From positions 1 to 22,552 of IMG/VR virus record IMGVR_UViG_3300022874_000051: a stretch of DNA of 22,552 nt; one strand, written 5' to 3'. Both the position numbers and the translations under genes were made by a program. Origin of the DNA: a virus. This document shows positions 7,684 to 15,134 of the stretch, one piece after another (the stretch's first letter is position 1; each line of letters opens with the position of its first letter). The notes under the pieces were generated by a model. It was given only the letters and a program-made list of their open reading frames with translations. It was not told the DNA's origin and made no database searches.

Positions 7684-8155
7684 GTATGATTTAGAAACAT
7701 TTATGGGTGAACTAGAGACTCTTATGAAAGAGAACCTTAACGATTATATGTACGCTATTGATAAAGAAAAAAGTGACTATCTGTTAGGAGGCTTTAATTG
7801 TGATTCTTATTACACTTGGAGTATGTCTGACATACCACCGTATCCTATGTCGTTTTTTCAGTTTGTTGGAGGAGACCCTGTGATTGGAGCAGCTAGTAGT
7901 ACTGGTTATGCTCATTCACTTACATATCCTATAAGACTAACTTGTTTTATATTGGATACAGGGGAAGGTAATGTTGGGAAAATTAAAGCTAGAATGAATC
8001 GTGTCTTACTAGAATTAGTACAAGAGAAAATCGTTAAAACATTTCAGGATTTAAATCCAGAAATCAGTAAAATGGATTCTAAGCTTTTAGAAACAGCAGC
8101 CGGTACAGTTTATGATATAGCTTCTATAGCATTTAATGTAACGTTTGCGTTTTAG
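7673..8155 (+). CDS. Tail terminator/completion-like protein
   Basis: This 160-residue protein sits where the tail terminator is normally encoded, between head-joining proteins and the tube protein. It starts at GTG, supported by GGAGG at 7660-7664, and overlaps the preceding gene by 11 bases. The N-terminal helix (LETFMGELETLMKENL) followed by strands with YPIRLTCFILDTG, a KARMNRVLLELVQ helix and a closing ASIAFNVTFAF strand fits the alpha-beta fold of lambda gpU or HK97 gp10-type proteins. The role is inferred from position and predicted layout. Confidence 0.5.
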   Translation: MVTKYDLETFMGELETLMKENLNDYMYAIDKEKSDYLLGGFNCDSYYTWSMSDIPPYPMSFFQFVGGDPVIGAASSTGYAHSLTYPIRLTCFILDTGEGNVGKIKARMNRVLLELVQEKIVKTFQDLNPEISKMDSKLLETAAGTVYDIASIAFNVTFAF

Positions 8156-8168
8156 TAAGGAGGACAGA

Positions 8169-8339
8169 ATGGAAAAATCTAGCTCTATTAAGGAAACAAA
8201 GAATATTCCTTCTTTCGTGGCTAAACACAGTTTTGAGATACATCATAATGATGTACACCTCAAATTCGAAAAGGGTAAAAAATATTCTGGTATTGATAAA
8301 AAGTGGAAGCCCACTTTGACTCAAGAAAAGATAATTTAA
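8169..8339 (+). CDS. 56-residue basic protein before the tail tube gene
   Basis: This small protein (MEKSSSIKETKNIPSF...) is basic, with a central strand-turn-strand (FEIHHNDVHLKFEKGKKY). The ATG at 8169 is chosen because AAGGAGGA at 8157-8164 precedes it, not the upstream in-frame ATG at 8145, which lies inside the previous gene and has no clear ribosome binding site. I do not recognise a family. Short proteins in this slot in other phages sometimes act at the tail interface, but no function can be assigned. Confidence 0.6.
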   Translation: MEKSSSIKETKNIPSFVAKHSFEIHHNDVHLKFEKGKKYSGIDKKWKPTLTQEKII

Positions 8340-8354
8340 GAAAGGAGAAAAATC

Positions 8355-9257
8355 ATGGCACTAAATAAACCAAGAACAAGTTTTGGTATAACGTCAATGA
8401 CTGCTGTTAATAAGACAACTAAGTTGCCTTACGGTATGGTAAAAGTTGTTCAGACGTATGACCCGACTATGGAACGTGAACAAATCGACCTTTATGGTGG
8501 TAGTAATCCTAGTGCTTGGGATTCGTCAGACGGTAATATCAGTAATGATATTGCGTTGACTATTTCTGAGTTTAAACCGTTTTTGTATACTATTGCTGGT
8601 TACACAGTTAGCACAAGCGAAGCTGCTGAAGTTAGTGGTAATATTACAACTTTAACTAATGATTACGGAACTTCTGTTTCAAATGCTACTACTGGTATTG
8701 CATCAATTGCTTTATCAACATCTTCAGGAAATGGAGTAGCTAATTTAAAAGAAGGTAGATACATGATAACTTGTAGCACATCTGCTGCTGCAGCTGTTGA
8801 TGTATATGCTGTTACTGATAATGATTTCACTAGAGGAACTGATGAAGTTTTTACTACTGATACATTAAAGATTACTACTGCTGCTTTAACTGTTGTAACA
8901 GGAGATACTGTTAATGTTCCTGCTGTAGGATTTGCATTAACAGGAGGATCAGGAACTATTGGAATGACTGCAGGCGATGTAGCTTTCTTTGATGTTCGTA
9001 AACCTAACGAGGGTTACAATGAATATTCATTTGGTGAAAATCCAGTTCCAGTTGAGTTTGATATGTGGTTAGTTTCACAGAAGAAGTCAAATGGAGAGTT
9101 TGTTATGGACAGGTTTCCAAGAGTTAAAATGAACTCAGTACCTGCAGGAATGGCTGCTAAAGAATGGGCCAATGTAGATTTATCAATTAAAGTCATGTTT
9201 GATAACGATTTGGGCTATGCGTTCAAGCGTTATGATACTATTCAAGAACTTACATAA
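8355..9257 (+). CDS. Major tail (tube) protein
   Basis: This 300-residue protein is called the tail tube subunit from its place immediately before the chaperone-frameshift pair and tape measure. The outer parts look like tube core: residues 1-75 contain TSFGITSMTAVNK, GMVKVVQTYDP and a DIALTISEFKPF strand-helix, and residues 220-300 contain FDMWLVSQ, MDRFPRVKMNSVP and ANVDLSIKVMFDNDLGY. Between them lies about 130 residues of Ala/Thr/Ser/Gly-rich beta sequence that may be an added Ig-like or surface domain. AAAGGAG at 8340-8347 precedes the ATG. The tube role is well supported by synteny; the boundaries of the insert are approximate. Confidence 0.75.
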   Translation: MALNKPRTSFGITSMTAVNKTTKLPYGMVKVVQTYDPTMEREQIDLYGGSNPSAWDSSDGNISNDIALTISEFKPFLYTIAGYTVSTSEAAEVSGNITTLTNDYGTSVSNATTGIASIALSTSSGNGVANLKEGRYMITCSTSAAAAVDVYAVTDNDFTRGTDEVFTTDTLKITTAALTVVTGDTVNVPAVGFALTGGSGTIGMTAGDVAFFDVRKPNEGYNEYSFGENPVPVEFDMWLVSQKKSNGEFVMDRFPRVKMNSVPAGMAAKEWANVDLSIKVMFDNDLGYAFKRYDTIQELT

Positions 9258-9268
9258 GGAGAGAAAAA

Positions 9269-9634
9269 ATGGCAAAATTATATGAACTAGTAAGTCAACC
9301 AGTAGGTAATACATTTAAGTTAACTATTGGCGAAGTAACTAAAGAATTGACGCTAAGTCGTTTTGATTTAGCAAAAATGATTGAGTATGAAAAAAGAGGA
9401 CAATCCATGGAACAGCTTATGGAAAATATGCAGAATCAACCTGCTACATGGGCTACACAGGTAGGATGGGATTTGTTAGTAGAGAAGGACGAGTTTAATG
9501 ACAGTATTGATGTCTTTAGGTCGTTGCTGGATATAGAAACTTTAAATGTTTTAGGAGAAGCTTTGATGTTAACAATCGAAGATTCAAGACCTAACCCAAA
9601 AAACGACAAGGGAGTACAGACTCAGAAGAAGTAG
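9269..9634 (+). CDS. Tail assembly chaperone, short (G-like) form
   Basis: This 121-residue protein is the counterpart of lambda gpG, a cytoplasmic chaperone that coats the tape measure before tube polymerisation and is not part of the virion. Features are a beta hairpin start (YELVSQPVGNTFKLTIGEV), then helices with DLAKMIEYEKRGQSMEQLM and a LDIETLNVLGEALMLTIED segment. It ends in a lysine-rich tail at a TAG. A slippery heptamer at 9598-9604, 30 bases before this stop, leads ribosomes into a downstream frame. The AGGAGAG-type site precedes the ATG. Position between tail tube and tape measure genes and the frameshift leave little doubt. Confidence 0.85.
   Translation: MAKLYELVSQPVGNTFKLTIGEVTKELTLSRFDLAKMIEYEKRGQSMEQLMENMQNQPATWATQVGWDLLVEKDEFNDSIDVFRSLLDIETLNVLGEALMLTIEDSRPNPKNDKGVQTQKK
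9598..9604 (+). promoter_or_regulatory. Programmed -1 ribosomal frameshift site, A AAA AAC
   Basis: The heptamer AAAAAAC lies in the exact register X XXY YYZ relative to the chaperone frame (A, then AAA and AAC codons). Both tRNAs can re-pair after a one-base back-slip. It is the only slippery heptamer in the short interval (9595-9634) where the two frames overlap. No obvious stable hairpin or upstream Shine-Dalgarno stimulator was recognised by eye. Confidence 0.85.
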
Positions 9635-9945
9635 GTGCTCCAGAGATTGAATGGAACGAAATAGTTTTTAAGTTATGTCACCAATTGAAGATGTCTCCAC
9701 AAGAGATTCTGACGTTTACGTTTAAAGAGGTATATTACACATTAAAATATCTAAGAAAAGCGGAAGCGCTAGAATTGGATACTAAGTTAAAGATAGCGGG
9801 CAGCAAAAAGGGTTACGAGGGACTGAACGCTATTTTAGCTGAGGAAGAAATGGAGATGTCTGATCCTGTTGATACAGATGAGAAATCTCCAGAGAATATA
9901 GCTTTGTTGGAGAACATTACTAATATAGTTCAAAAAGGAAAATAA
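9604..9945 (+). CDS. T-like extension of the chaperone, reached by -1 frameshift
   Basis: This is the second part of a G-T-type fusion. Slippage at A AAA AAC makes the ribosome reread base 9604, so codons continue CGA CAA GGG and then read 113 residues to the TAA at 9943-9945. The fused product would be about 225 residues (112 from the first frame plus 113). This frame is open only from 9595, just before the slippery site, and has no convincing start of its own: the only initiators inside it are a TTG at 9685 and an ATG at 9691 without a ribosome binding site. The extension contains EIEWNEIVFKLCHQL, MSPQEILTFTF and a helix with LKYLRKAEALELDTKL, like T-type domains that bind tail tube protein. 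Confidence 0.8.
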   Translation, partial: RQGSTDSEEVGAPEIEWNEIVFKLCHQLKMSPQEILTFTFKEVYYTLKYLRKAEALELDTKLKIAGSKKGYEGLNAILAEEEMEMSDPVDTDEKSPENIALLENITNIVQKGK

Positions 9946-9946
9946 T

Positions 9947-12364
9947 ATGGGTATGGCAGGATTGACCGATAGTGTAACAGTAAAATTTAGAGGGGATACT
10001 ACCCAATTAGTAGGCTCTATGAATAGAATGCTTACTAAATTCAGTCAGTTTAGCAATACCATGGGTGGGGCTTCTAGAGCTAGTTCAAGGTATGCTGGCT
10101 CTACTAATCTACTTAGCGGCAGTATTGTGGGAGCTATAATTAGGCTTTATGCTTATCGAGCTGCTATTAATGCTGTTAAGCAGACGTTCATGCAGAGTTT
10201 TAAAGCGGTTGAGAAGTTCAATATGGACGTAGCACAGAGTGCTGCTCTAGTTACATCCTTCGTTGCTAGAAAAGGTACTGATGACCTTGCTGGTGCGTTT
10301 CAGCAATCTTACAAATATGCCCACGATCTTCAGTTAACATTAATAGAAATAAATAAAGATACGTTGGCTAATAGACATCAGATGTCATTAGTTAATAGAG
10401 AGCTACAGAAGCAGGGAGTTTTCTTAGATTTAAATAATGCAAAACAGATAAAAGGATTTAAGACTATTGTTAATACTATTGCTGTATTAACTGCTGGTAT
10501 GCCTAATCAGAATATACAGTATGCGCAAGAAATGCGCGCAGTTATGGAGGGACTAGCAAGACAAGGTACAACTTTATCTTTGTTCTTAAAGGCTCAGTTG
10601 GGTCCTACATGGAGAGATATAACAGCTCAATGGAAGAAGGACGGAAATTTCTTAGAAAAACTAGCTAGTTATTTAAAAGGATTTGATGAAGCTTCTTTAA
10701 AGTTTAAAATGACATGGGCTGCTATAGGGTCTGCTATTTCTACTACGGTAGAGAATATACAGAGATTAGCCTTTGCTGATTCCTTTAAAATAATTCTAAA
10801 GAAGCTAAAATCAGTTAACGATATTTTAGAAGATAATACTTATAAGATTTCAGAAAAGATACACGGATTTTGGAATGGTATAGCCGCTGCTATTGAAGCC
10901 ATGGATATGAAGAAACTAAAAGACTTCTCAAACGTATTGTTTGATTTAGTTATAGTTCTAGCTCTATTTAAGACGGTTTCTATGGTTAAGGGCGTTATAT
11001 ACGGTATAGCTGGCGCATTATCAGTGTTGGCTGCTGGTGGATTAATGGCTGGGATACTTAGTTTATCTGTTTCTCTTGGTATATTTTATGTAGCTATTGT
11101 TATGGCATCTGGAGGAATAGAAAAATTTCAAAAGATAATGAAGAAGGCTGACATTGAAAATAAAATAAAGACCCTTAATAATGCTCTATCACAAGGAAAA
11201 GTAAAAAGCGGTTGGGCATGGGAAGATTGGGGGGCTATATTTGGAATAACAGAAAGAAAGTATGAGCCACTTACCCCTAAAGAAATAGAAGCTACAAATA
11301 AAAAGTTACAAGCATTGCAAGTTACTTTAGCTAAATTTGAGACTGATAATCCTGGCGTTACAACTAATACACCTATGGATGCATTCATAGGAAACTTAAC
11401 AGAACATTTAAAGGATGGTTCCGAATCGTTTATAAAATATATTAAAGAGTTTAAAGGTTCTTATGCTGAGTTAAAGAATACTCTATTCGAGGGGGTTAAC
11501 GGAAAGGGAGGAAAAGCAGACGCTCCTCCAACGTTGCTTACTTATTTTGATGATGTTAAAACAAGGTTTAAAGATTTTTTAGTTGATGTTTTAGATATAA
11601 GAAAAAAACTAGGTGAGGCAATGTCTGATATGTTTTTTGAGTTATTCACAAACACAGAAAAAGATAAGATAAACGAGAAGTTAGGGGAAGACCTAGCGGA
11701 TATAGATTTAGCTTCAAATTTAAAAAGAGAAGATTTATTAGAGGATTATAACACTAAAGTATTTACATCTTTTGAAGAGCGTAGGGCAGCTTATAAACAG
11801 TTACAAGATGACTTGGCTGATTTGGATAAGAAAAGACAAAGAGATATAGACGAGGCTGAGAGACAAGCCAAGAAGGACAGGGATAAGAATGCTGTTACCT
11901 TAACCAAATTTTTTAAAACATTATGGGAAACTATTCTGGATTTAATATATAAGAAGATAGCTGACTTCTTAGCTACTGAAATTATTGCATTCTTTATAGA
12001 TTTTTTTCTCCCAGGAGTTGGCAGCCTTATAAAAACAATGCTTCGTCTGGGATCAGGAGGGGCTGAAGGTCCAATGCAAGCAGATGGTAGTTTTGCCACT
12101 GGAACTGATTATGTTCCTAGAGATATGGTAGCAAATATACATAAAGGTGAGATGATTATACCCGCATCTCAAGCAGCCGATATAAGGGCTGGGTCATCTG
12201 TAGGAGATACAACAGGCATGCTGGCTACAATATCTTCTAAACTATCTGCCATAGGACAGATAGCAAAAGAAAAGGGTACTATGATAATCGGTGATACAGA
12301 ATTAAGGATATTGACTAAAGCAATCAATAATCAAAACTTCTTAATTTCTGAGATGGGAGTATAA
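9947..12364 (+). CDS. Tail tape measure protein
   Basis: This 805-residue protein sets tail length and is thought to pass into the host membrane on DNA ejection. The N-terminal part (SVTVKFRGDTTQLVGSMNRMLTKF) is typical of tape measures, as are long amphipathic helices throughout. Residues about 328-388 form a strongly hydrophobic block with several potential membrane segments (LVIVLALFKTVSMVKGVIYG and following). A charged coiled-coil candidate lies near 615-650, another hydrophobic helix near 665-690, and residues about 716-746 contain GTDYVPRDMVANIHKGEMII, a common motif at the tape measure C-terminus. At roughly 1.5 angstrom per helical residue the tail would be near 120 nm, an inference. 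It starts two bases after the chaperone stop. An ATG two codons downstream is an alternative start. Confidence 0.9.
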   Translation: MGMAGLTDSVTVKFRGDTTQLVGSMNRMLTKFSQFSNTMGGASRASSRYAGSTNLLSGSIVGAIIRLYAYRAAINAVKQTFMQSFKAVEKFNMDVAQSAALVTSFVARKGTDDLAGAFQQSYKYAHDLQLTLIEINKDTLANRHQMSLVNRELQKQGVFLDLNNAKQIKGFKTIVNTIAVLTAGMPNQNIQYAQEMRAVMEGLARQGTTLSLFLKAQLGPTWRDITAQWKKDGNFLEKLASYLKGFDEASLKFKMTWAAIGSAISTTVENIQRLAFADSFKIILKKLKSVNDILEDNTYKISEKIHGFWNGIAAAIEAMDMKKLKDFSNVLFDLVIVLALFKTVSMVKGVIYGIAGALSVLAAGGLMAGILSLSVSLGIFYVAIVMASGGIEKFQKIMKKADIENKIKTLNNALSQGKVKSGWAWEDWGAIFGITERKYEPLTPKEIEATNKKLQALQVTLAKFETDNPGVTTNTPMDAFIGNLTEHLKDGSESFIKYIKEFKGSYAELKNTLFEGVNGKGGKADAPPTLLTYFDDVKTRFKDFLVDVLDIRKKLGEAMSDMFFELFTNTEKDKINEKLGEDLADIDLASNLKREDLLEDYNTKVFTSFEERRAAYKQLQDDLADLDKKRQRDIDEAERQAKKDRDKNAVTLTKFFKTLWETILDLIYKKIADFLATEIIAFFIDFFLPGVGSLIKTMLRLGSGGAEGPMQADGSFATGTDYVPRDMVANIHKGEMIIPASQAADIRAGSSVGDTTGMLATISSKLSAIGQIAKEKGTMIIGDTELRILTKAINNQNFLISEMGV

Positions 12365-12365
12365 T

Positions 12366-13253
12366 ATGACATTTCAACCAGAATTTTGTCAATCAAATTA
12401 CGCTGACTTAAATGTCAATACTAACTTTACATTAACTTTGTTACCAGCTGTTAATTGGTATGAGGTAGATAAGAAATTAATATACGATCACAGGTCTGAC
12501 CGTCTCTTATACACAACAGGGGCTGATGATGATACTACTTCAGTTTATATTACCTTTGATATGGGCGGTATAAACTATATAACTGCTATTAAGTTACTAA
12601 AGATAAACGCTAAATCAGGGTCAATAGAAGTAAGTGATGATAATGCTACATGGTCTACCTTGTATTCGTTCACAACTAATACTTTATCTAGTATACATTG
12701 GTATACAGATGCGTTAACAGGTGTTGAGTATGTACAATTAGACGATGGTTCTTTAGTACTTACTGCTGCTGGTGAAAGAATAGAAGTGGAGAGCGCTAAT
12801 CATGGTAGATATATTAGAGTAACTCTTACTGCTACACAGACACCAGACCAAGAAAAATATATTGGTGAATTGTACATAGGTCAAAGAGAAGCAAAAATAA
12901 TTAAGGGTAAGGTTATAAACTATAGTGAACAAGTAACTGACCCTAAAGCATCTACGTATGAAGATTATAATGGAACTATGGTTAAGAATAGACGACAGGC
13001 TCAATACAATTCTAGCATGACTATTATGAGACCTGATGCTGATGAGTCTGCCTTCTTAAAATCAATAGAAATTAACGGTGGGATATATGATTTTTTCCCT
13101 TGTCCTGATACAGGTTCTGATATTGATAACACATTATCTATAGATGATATACATTATGTTGTTGCTAGTGGGTCTTATGGTAGAAATCAATACGGCAATA
13201 AGACCAAAGGTATTGCTGAAATAAGTTTAGTGGAGAGTAAAGTTGTTAACTAG
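12366..13253 (+). CDS. Distal tail protein with F5/8-type C-like domain
   Basis: This 295-residue protein follows the tape measure, the position of the distal tail protein that forms the ring at the tail tip. Residues about 40-172 look like a discoidin/galactose-binding jelly roll: VYITFDMGGINYITAIKLLK, GSIEVSDDNATWSTLYSF and GRYIRVTLTAT match the usual order of strand, SDDg-tW and fRYIRl segments. Residues about 177-292 (KGKVINYSEQVTD, YNSSMTIMRPDADESAF, IYDFFPCPD, GIAEISLVE) form a second beta domain fitting a tail ring. The jelly roll could bind host surface sugars. It starts two bases after the tape measure stop, and overlaps the hub gene by 11 bases. Confidence 0.65.
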   Translation: MTFQPEFCQSNYADLNVNTNFTLTLLPAVNWYEVDKKLIYDHRSDRLLYTTGADDDTTSVYITFDMGGINYITAIKLLKINAKSGSIEVSDDNATWSTLYSFTTNTLSSIHWYTDALTGVEYVQLDDGSLVLTAAGERIEVESANHGRYIRVTLTATQTPDQEKYIGELYIGQREAKIIKGKVINYSEQVTDPKASTYEDYNGTMVKNRRQAQYNSSMTIMRPDADESAFLKSIEINGGIYDFFPCPDTGSDIDNTLSIDDIHYVVASGSYGRNQYGNKTKGIAEISLVESKVVN

Positions 13254-14823
13254 AACTAACCAAAAAGTATTTAGAGTAGAGATTAAGCGACGAGTTGGTA
13301 ACCAAGATAATCTTGTAGACGGATTAGTGTGGGAACCTGAGTGGCAAGATGTTACTTCTTTATTTGTAGAGAGAGTCAGTGGAGTATCAGTTGATTTAGA
13401 TGACCAAAAACTTGAAGGAAAGTTTGAGCAGACATCTACTACACTAAGATTTACTAACGAGTTAGGTTCGTTTAATCCACAAGGAACTGTTGATTCACTA
13501 TGGACTGACAGTACAGGGGTAAAAACATACTATATGTATCACAGTAGACTAAGGTTTTATGAGTTTTATGAGTATGAAGAATCTATTGCAGATGGTGAAG
13601 AGATAGAACGTCTTCCTTTAATCGATGGTGTACTTACTTTAGAACCTAAATATAAAGACGGTTTCATATGTGAGATGCTTGTAAACTCTAAATTGGATAT
13701 GTTAAGAGATCATTATATTTTAGAAAACATTACGAGTAGAGTTAAGAGAACAAGCGGGCAATCCATAATACAGTATGTAAAAGATATATTTGATAATTAT
13801 TATCCAGAATTAGGAATTAATTCATTAGGCGGATTCCTAAGGAAAGAAATTATATATGATGATGTAACTCCTTATAGCGATAGTTTATTAGCTATGATGA
13901 ATACTATAGCTACCGACGGTGGGGGTATAGCTGGTCTTACAAGAGGAAACGATTTATTCTTTACTTACTTTGGGGCTACTATTGTTGATAAAGAAAACTT
14001 TCAAGATGACTCCGATTGTATAGCCTTGTATTCTATGGATGCAACTGATTATGATGGTGGTACAGGAACGTCTATAGTTGACCAGACAGGTAATGGGAAT
14101 ACCTTAAGTATTGATAATACGGTTGATGATTACTGGGCTCCAGGAGTTTTTGGATATGCAGCTAATAACTGGTACAGAGCTGAGACTGATATATTCTCAG
14201 GTTTAGGAAGCTATACAATAGAGATGATGGTATCTTCTAAAATAAACAGACTTCCTATTAAAGATATAACATATGGGTTTACCACGTATAAGTATTATCC
14301 GTTGTTTGTATGGACTTATGATGCTAATGATAATTTAGGGTTTGCTAACGAGACAGGTTCAGGTCATAAGTTTGAGGGTTTTATGGTTGATGAAAATGGT
14401 GATGTAAACTATGTTACAGGCACAACAGCATTTTCTTTTGGGTATGGGTATTACATATCTGAAATTACTAACGAGCCTATAGGATATACTTTAGGCGAAG
14501 AGTTTATAAGTTATATTGCTATAACAGTTGATACTACAGAAAAATATCTAACGTTTTATATAAATGGGAAACTAATACAGATAGCATATATTGCTGAACT
14601 TGGGTATGTGTCTGCTGATTCTAGTAGAGAAAAGATTGCTGGTTGTGGGTTTAATCAGATGGAAAAAAGCAATGGTGCTACATTAGATTTTACAATTAAA
14701 ACAGATGATCTTGGAGTAATATATTATCACGGAATGAAAATTTCTGATGTTGTAAAGACAAGCTCAGAAATTTTTACACAATACACCCAGCTATTTGGCT
14801 CTGGGTTTGCGTTAGGAGAATAG
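13243..14823 (+). CDS. Baseplate hub, N-terminal part, with LamG-like lectin domain
   Basis: This 526-residue protein seems to be the first part of a tail-tip hub. Residues 1 to about 250 have hub-like sequence: KVFRVEIKRR, VSGVSVDLDDQKLEGKFEQT, LRFTNELGSFNP, LIDGVLTLEPKYKDGFICEM, SGQSIIQYVKDIFDNYYPEL and a segment ending MMNTIATDGGGIAGLTRGND followed by LFFTYF. From about 258 the sequence changes to a concanavalin-like/LamG pattern: CIALYSMDATDYDGG, VDQTGNGNTLSID, YTIEMMV, FISYIAITVDTTEKYLTFYI and NGKLIQIA. The protein then ends without the expected hub C-terminus, which is found in the gene at 15135. The TTG start is chosen because GGAG at 13232-13235 precedes it by 7 bases and no in-frame ATG is nearby. 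Confidence 0.65.
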   Translation: MLTRTNQKVFRVEIKRRVGNQDNLVDGLVWEPEWQDVTSLFVERVSGVSVDLDDQKLEGKFEQTSTTLRFTNELGSFNPQGTVDSLWTDSTGVKTYYMYHSRLRFYEFYEYEESIADGEEIERLPLIDGVLTLEPKYKDGFICEMLVNSKLDMLRDHYILENITSRVKRTSGQSIIQYVKDIFDNYYPELGINSLGGFLRKEIIYDDVTPYSDSLLAMMNTIATDGGGIAGLTRGNDLFFTYFGATIVDKENFQDDSDCIALYSMDATDYDGGTGTSIVDQTGNGNTLSIDNTVDDYWAPGVFGYAANNWYRAETDIFSGLGSYTIEMMVSSKINRLPIKDITYGFTTYKYYPLFVWTYDANDNLGFANETGSGHKFEGFMVDENGDVNYVTGTTAFSFGYGYYISEITNEPIGYTLGEEFISYIAITVDTTEKYLTFYINGKLIQIAYIAELGYVSADSSREKIAGCGFNQMEKSNGATLDFTIKTDDLGVIYYHGMKISDVVKTSSEIFTQYTQLFGSGFALGE

Positions 14824-14824
14824 A

Positions 14825-15124
14825 GTGACAACTGTAACAAATGTATCAGCTTATGCTATTCCGTGGGATACATATAACAGTGCGATTTTAACTGTGACGT
14901 GGGATCAAAGTGATGATGAGGCGGTAACACTTACTTGGAAAAGTGGTGTTACAACTGTTGGAACAGTTTATACCACGCCAAAGGGTGGATTTCCTGCAGG
15001 AGGACAAGGAAAGAATTTTGTTTATTTTAGTGATATGGGTCTTAGCAGCGGTAACTATACTTTATATTGGACTAATCCTGGTGGCACTGTATTGCATTCA
15101 GGGGTAGTTAATATACACCACTAA
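14825..15124 (+). CDS. Small beta protein inserted between hub halves
   Basis: This 99-residue protein is probably a single beta-sandwich domain of Ig or fibronectin type: strands SAILTVTWDQ, AVTLTWKSG, GNYTLYWTNPGGTVLHSG, with a glycine-rich loop (TPKGGFPAGGQGKNF). It starts at GTG one base after the hub stop, with GGAG at 14815-14818, so translation is probably coupled. I do not recognise the family. Its position between two hub-like genes suggests it is a tail-tip component, possibly an accessory binding domain made as a separate chain. Confidence 0.55.
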   Translation: MTTVTNVSAYAIPWDTYNSAILTVTWDQSDDEAVTLTWKSGVTTVGTVYTTPKGGFPAGGQGKNFVYFSDMGLSSGNYTLYWTNPGGTVLHSGVVNIHH

Positions 15125-15134
15125 GGAGATATTA

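Noticed and set aside
8145-8168. Earlier start for the 56-aa protein
   Set aside because: It overlaps the previous gene and lacks a ribosome binding site; AAGGAGGA at 8157-8164 points to ATG 8169.
9605-9680. Stimulatory hairpin or pseudoknot after the slippery site
   Set aside because: I could not find a convincing stem by eye; it needs RNA folding.
9634-9685. Sequencing frameshift or pseudogene between the chaperone frames
   Set aside because: A canonical A AAA AAC heptamer in correct register and gene position explain the two frames as programmed frameshifting.
11791-12099. 102-codon minus-strand open frame in the tape measure gene
   Set aside because: It lies entirely inside the tape measure coding sequence and shows no protein-like motif or ribosome binding site.
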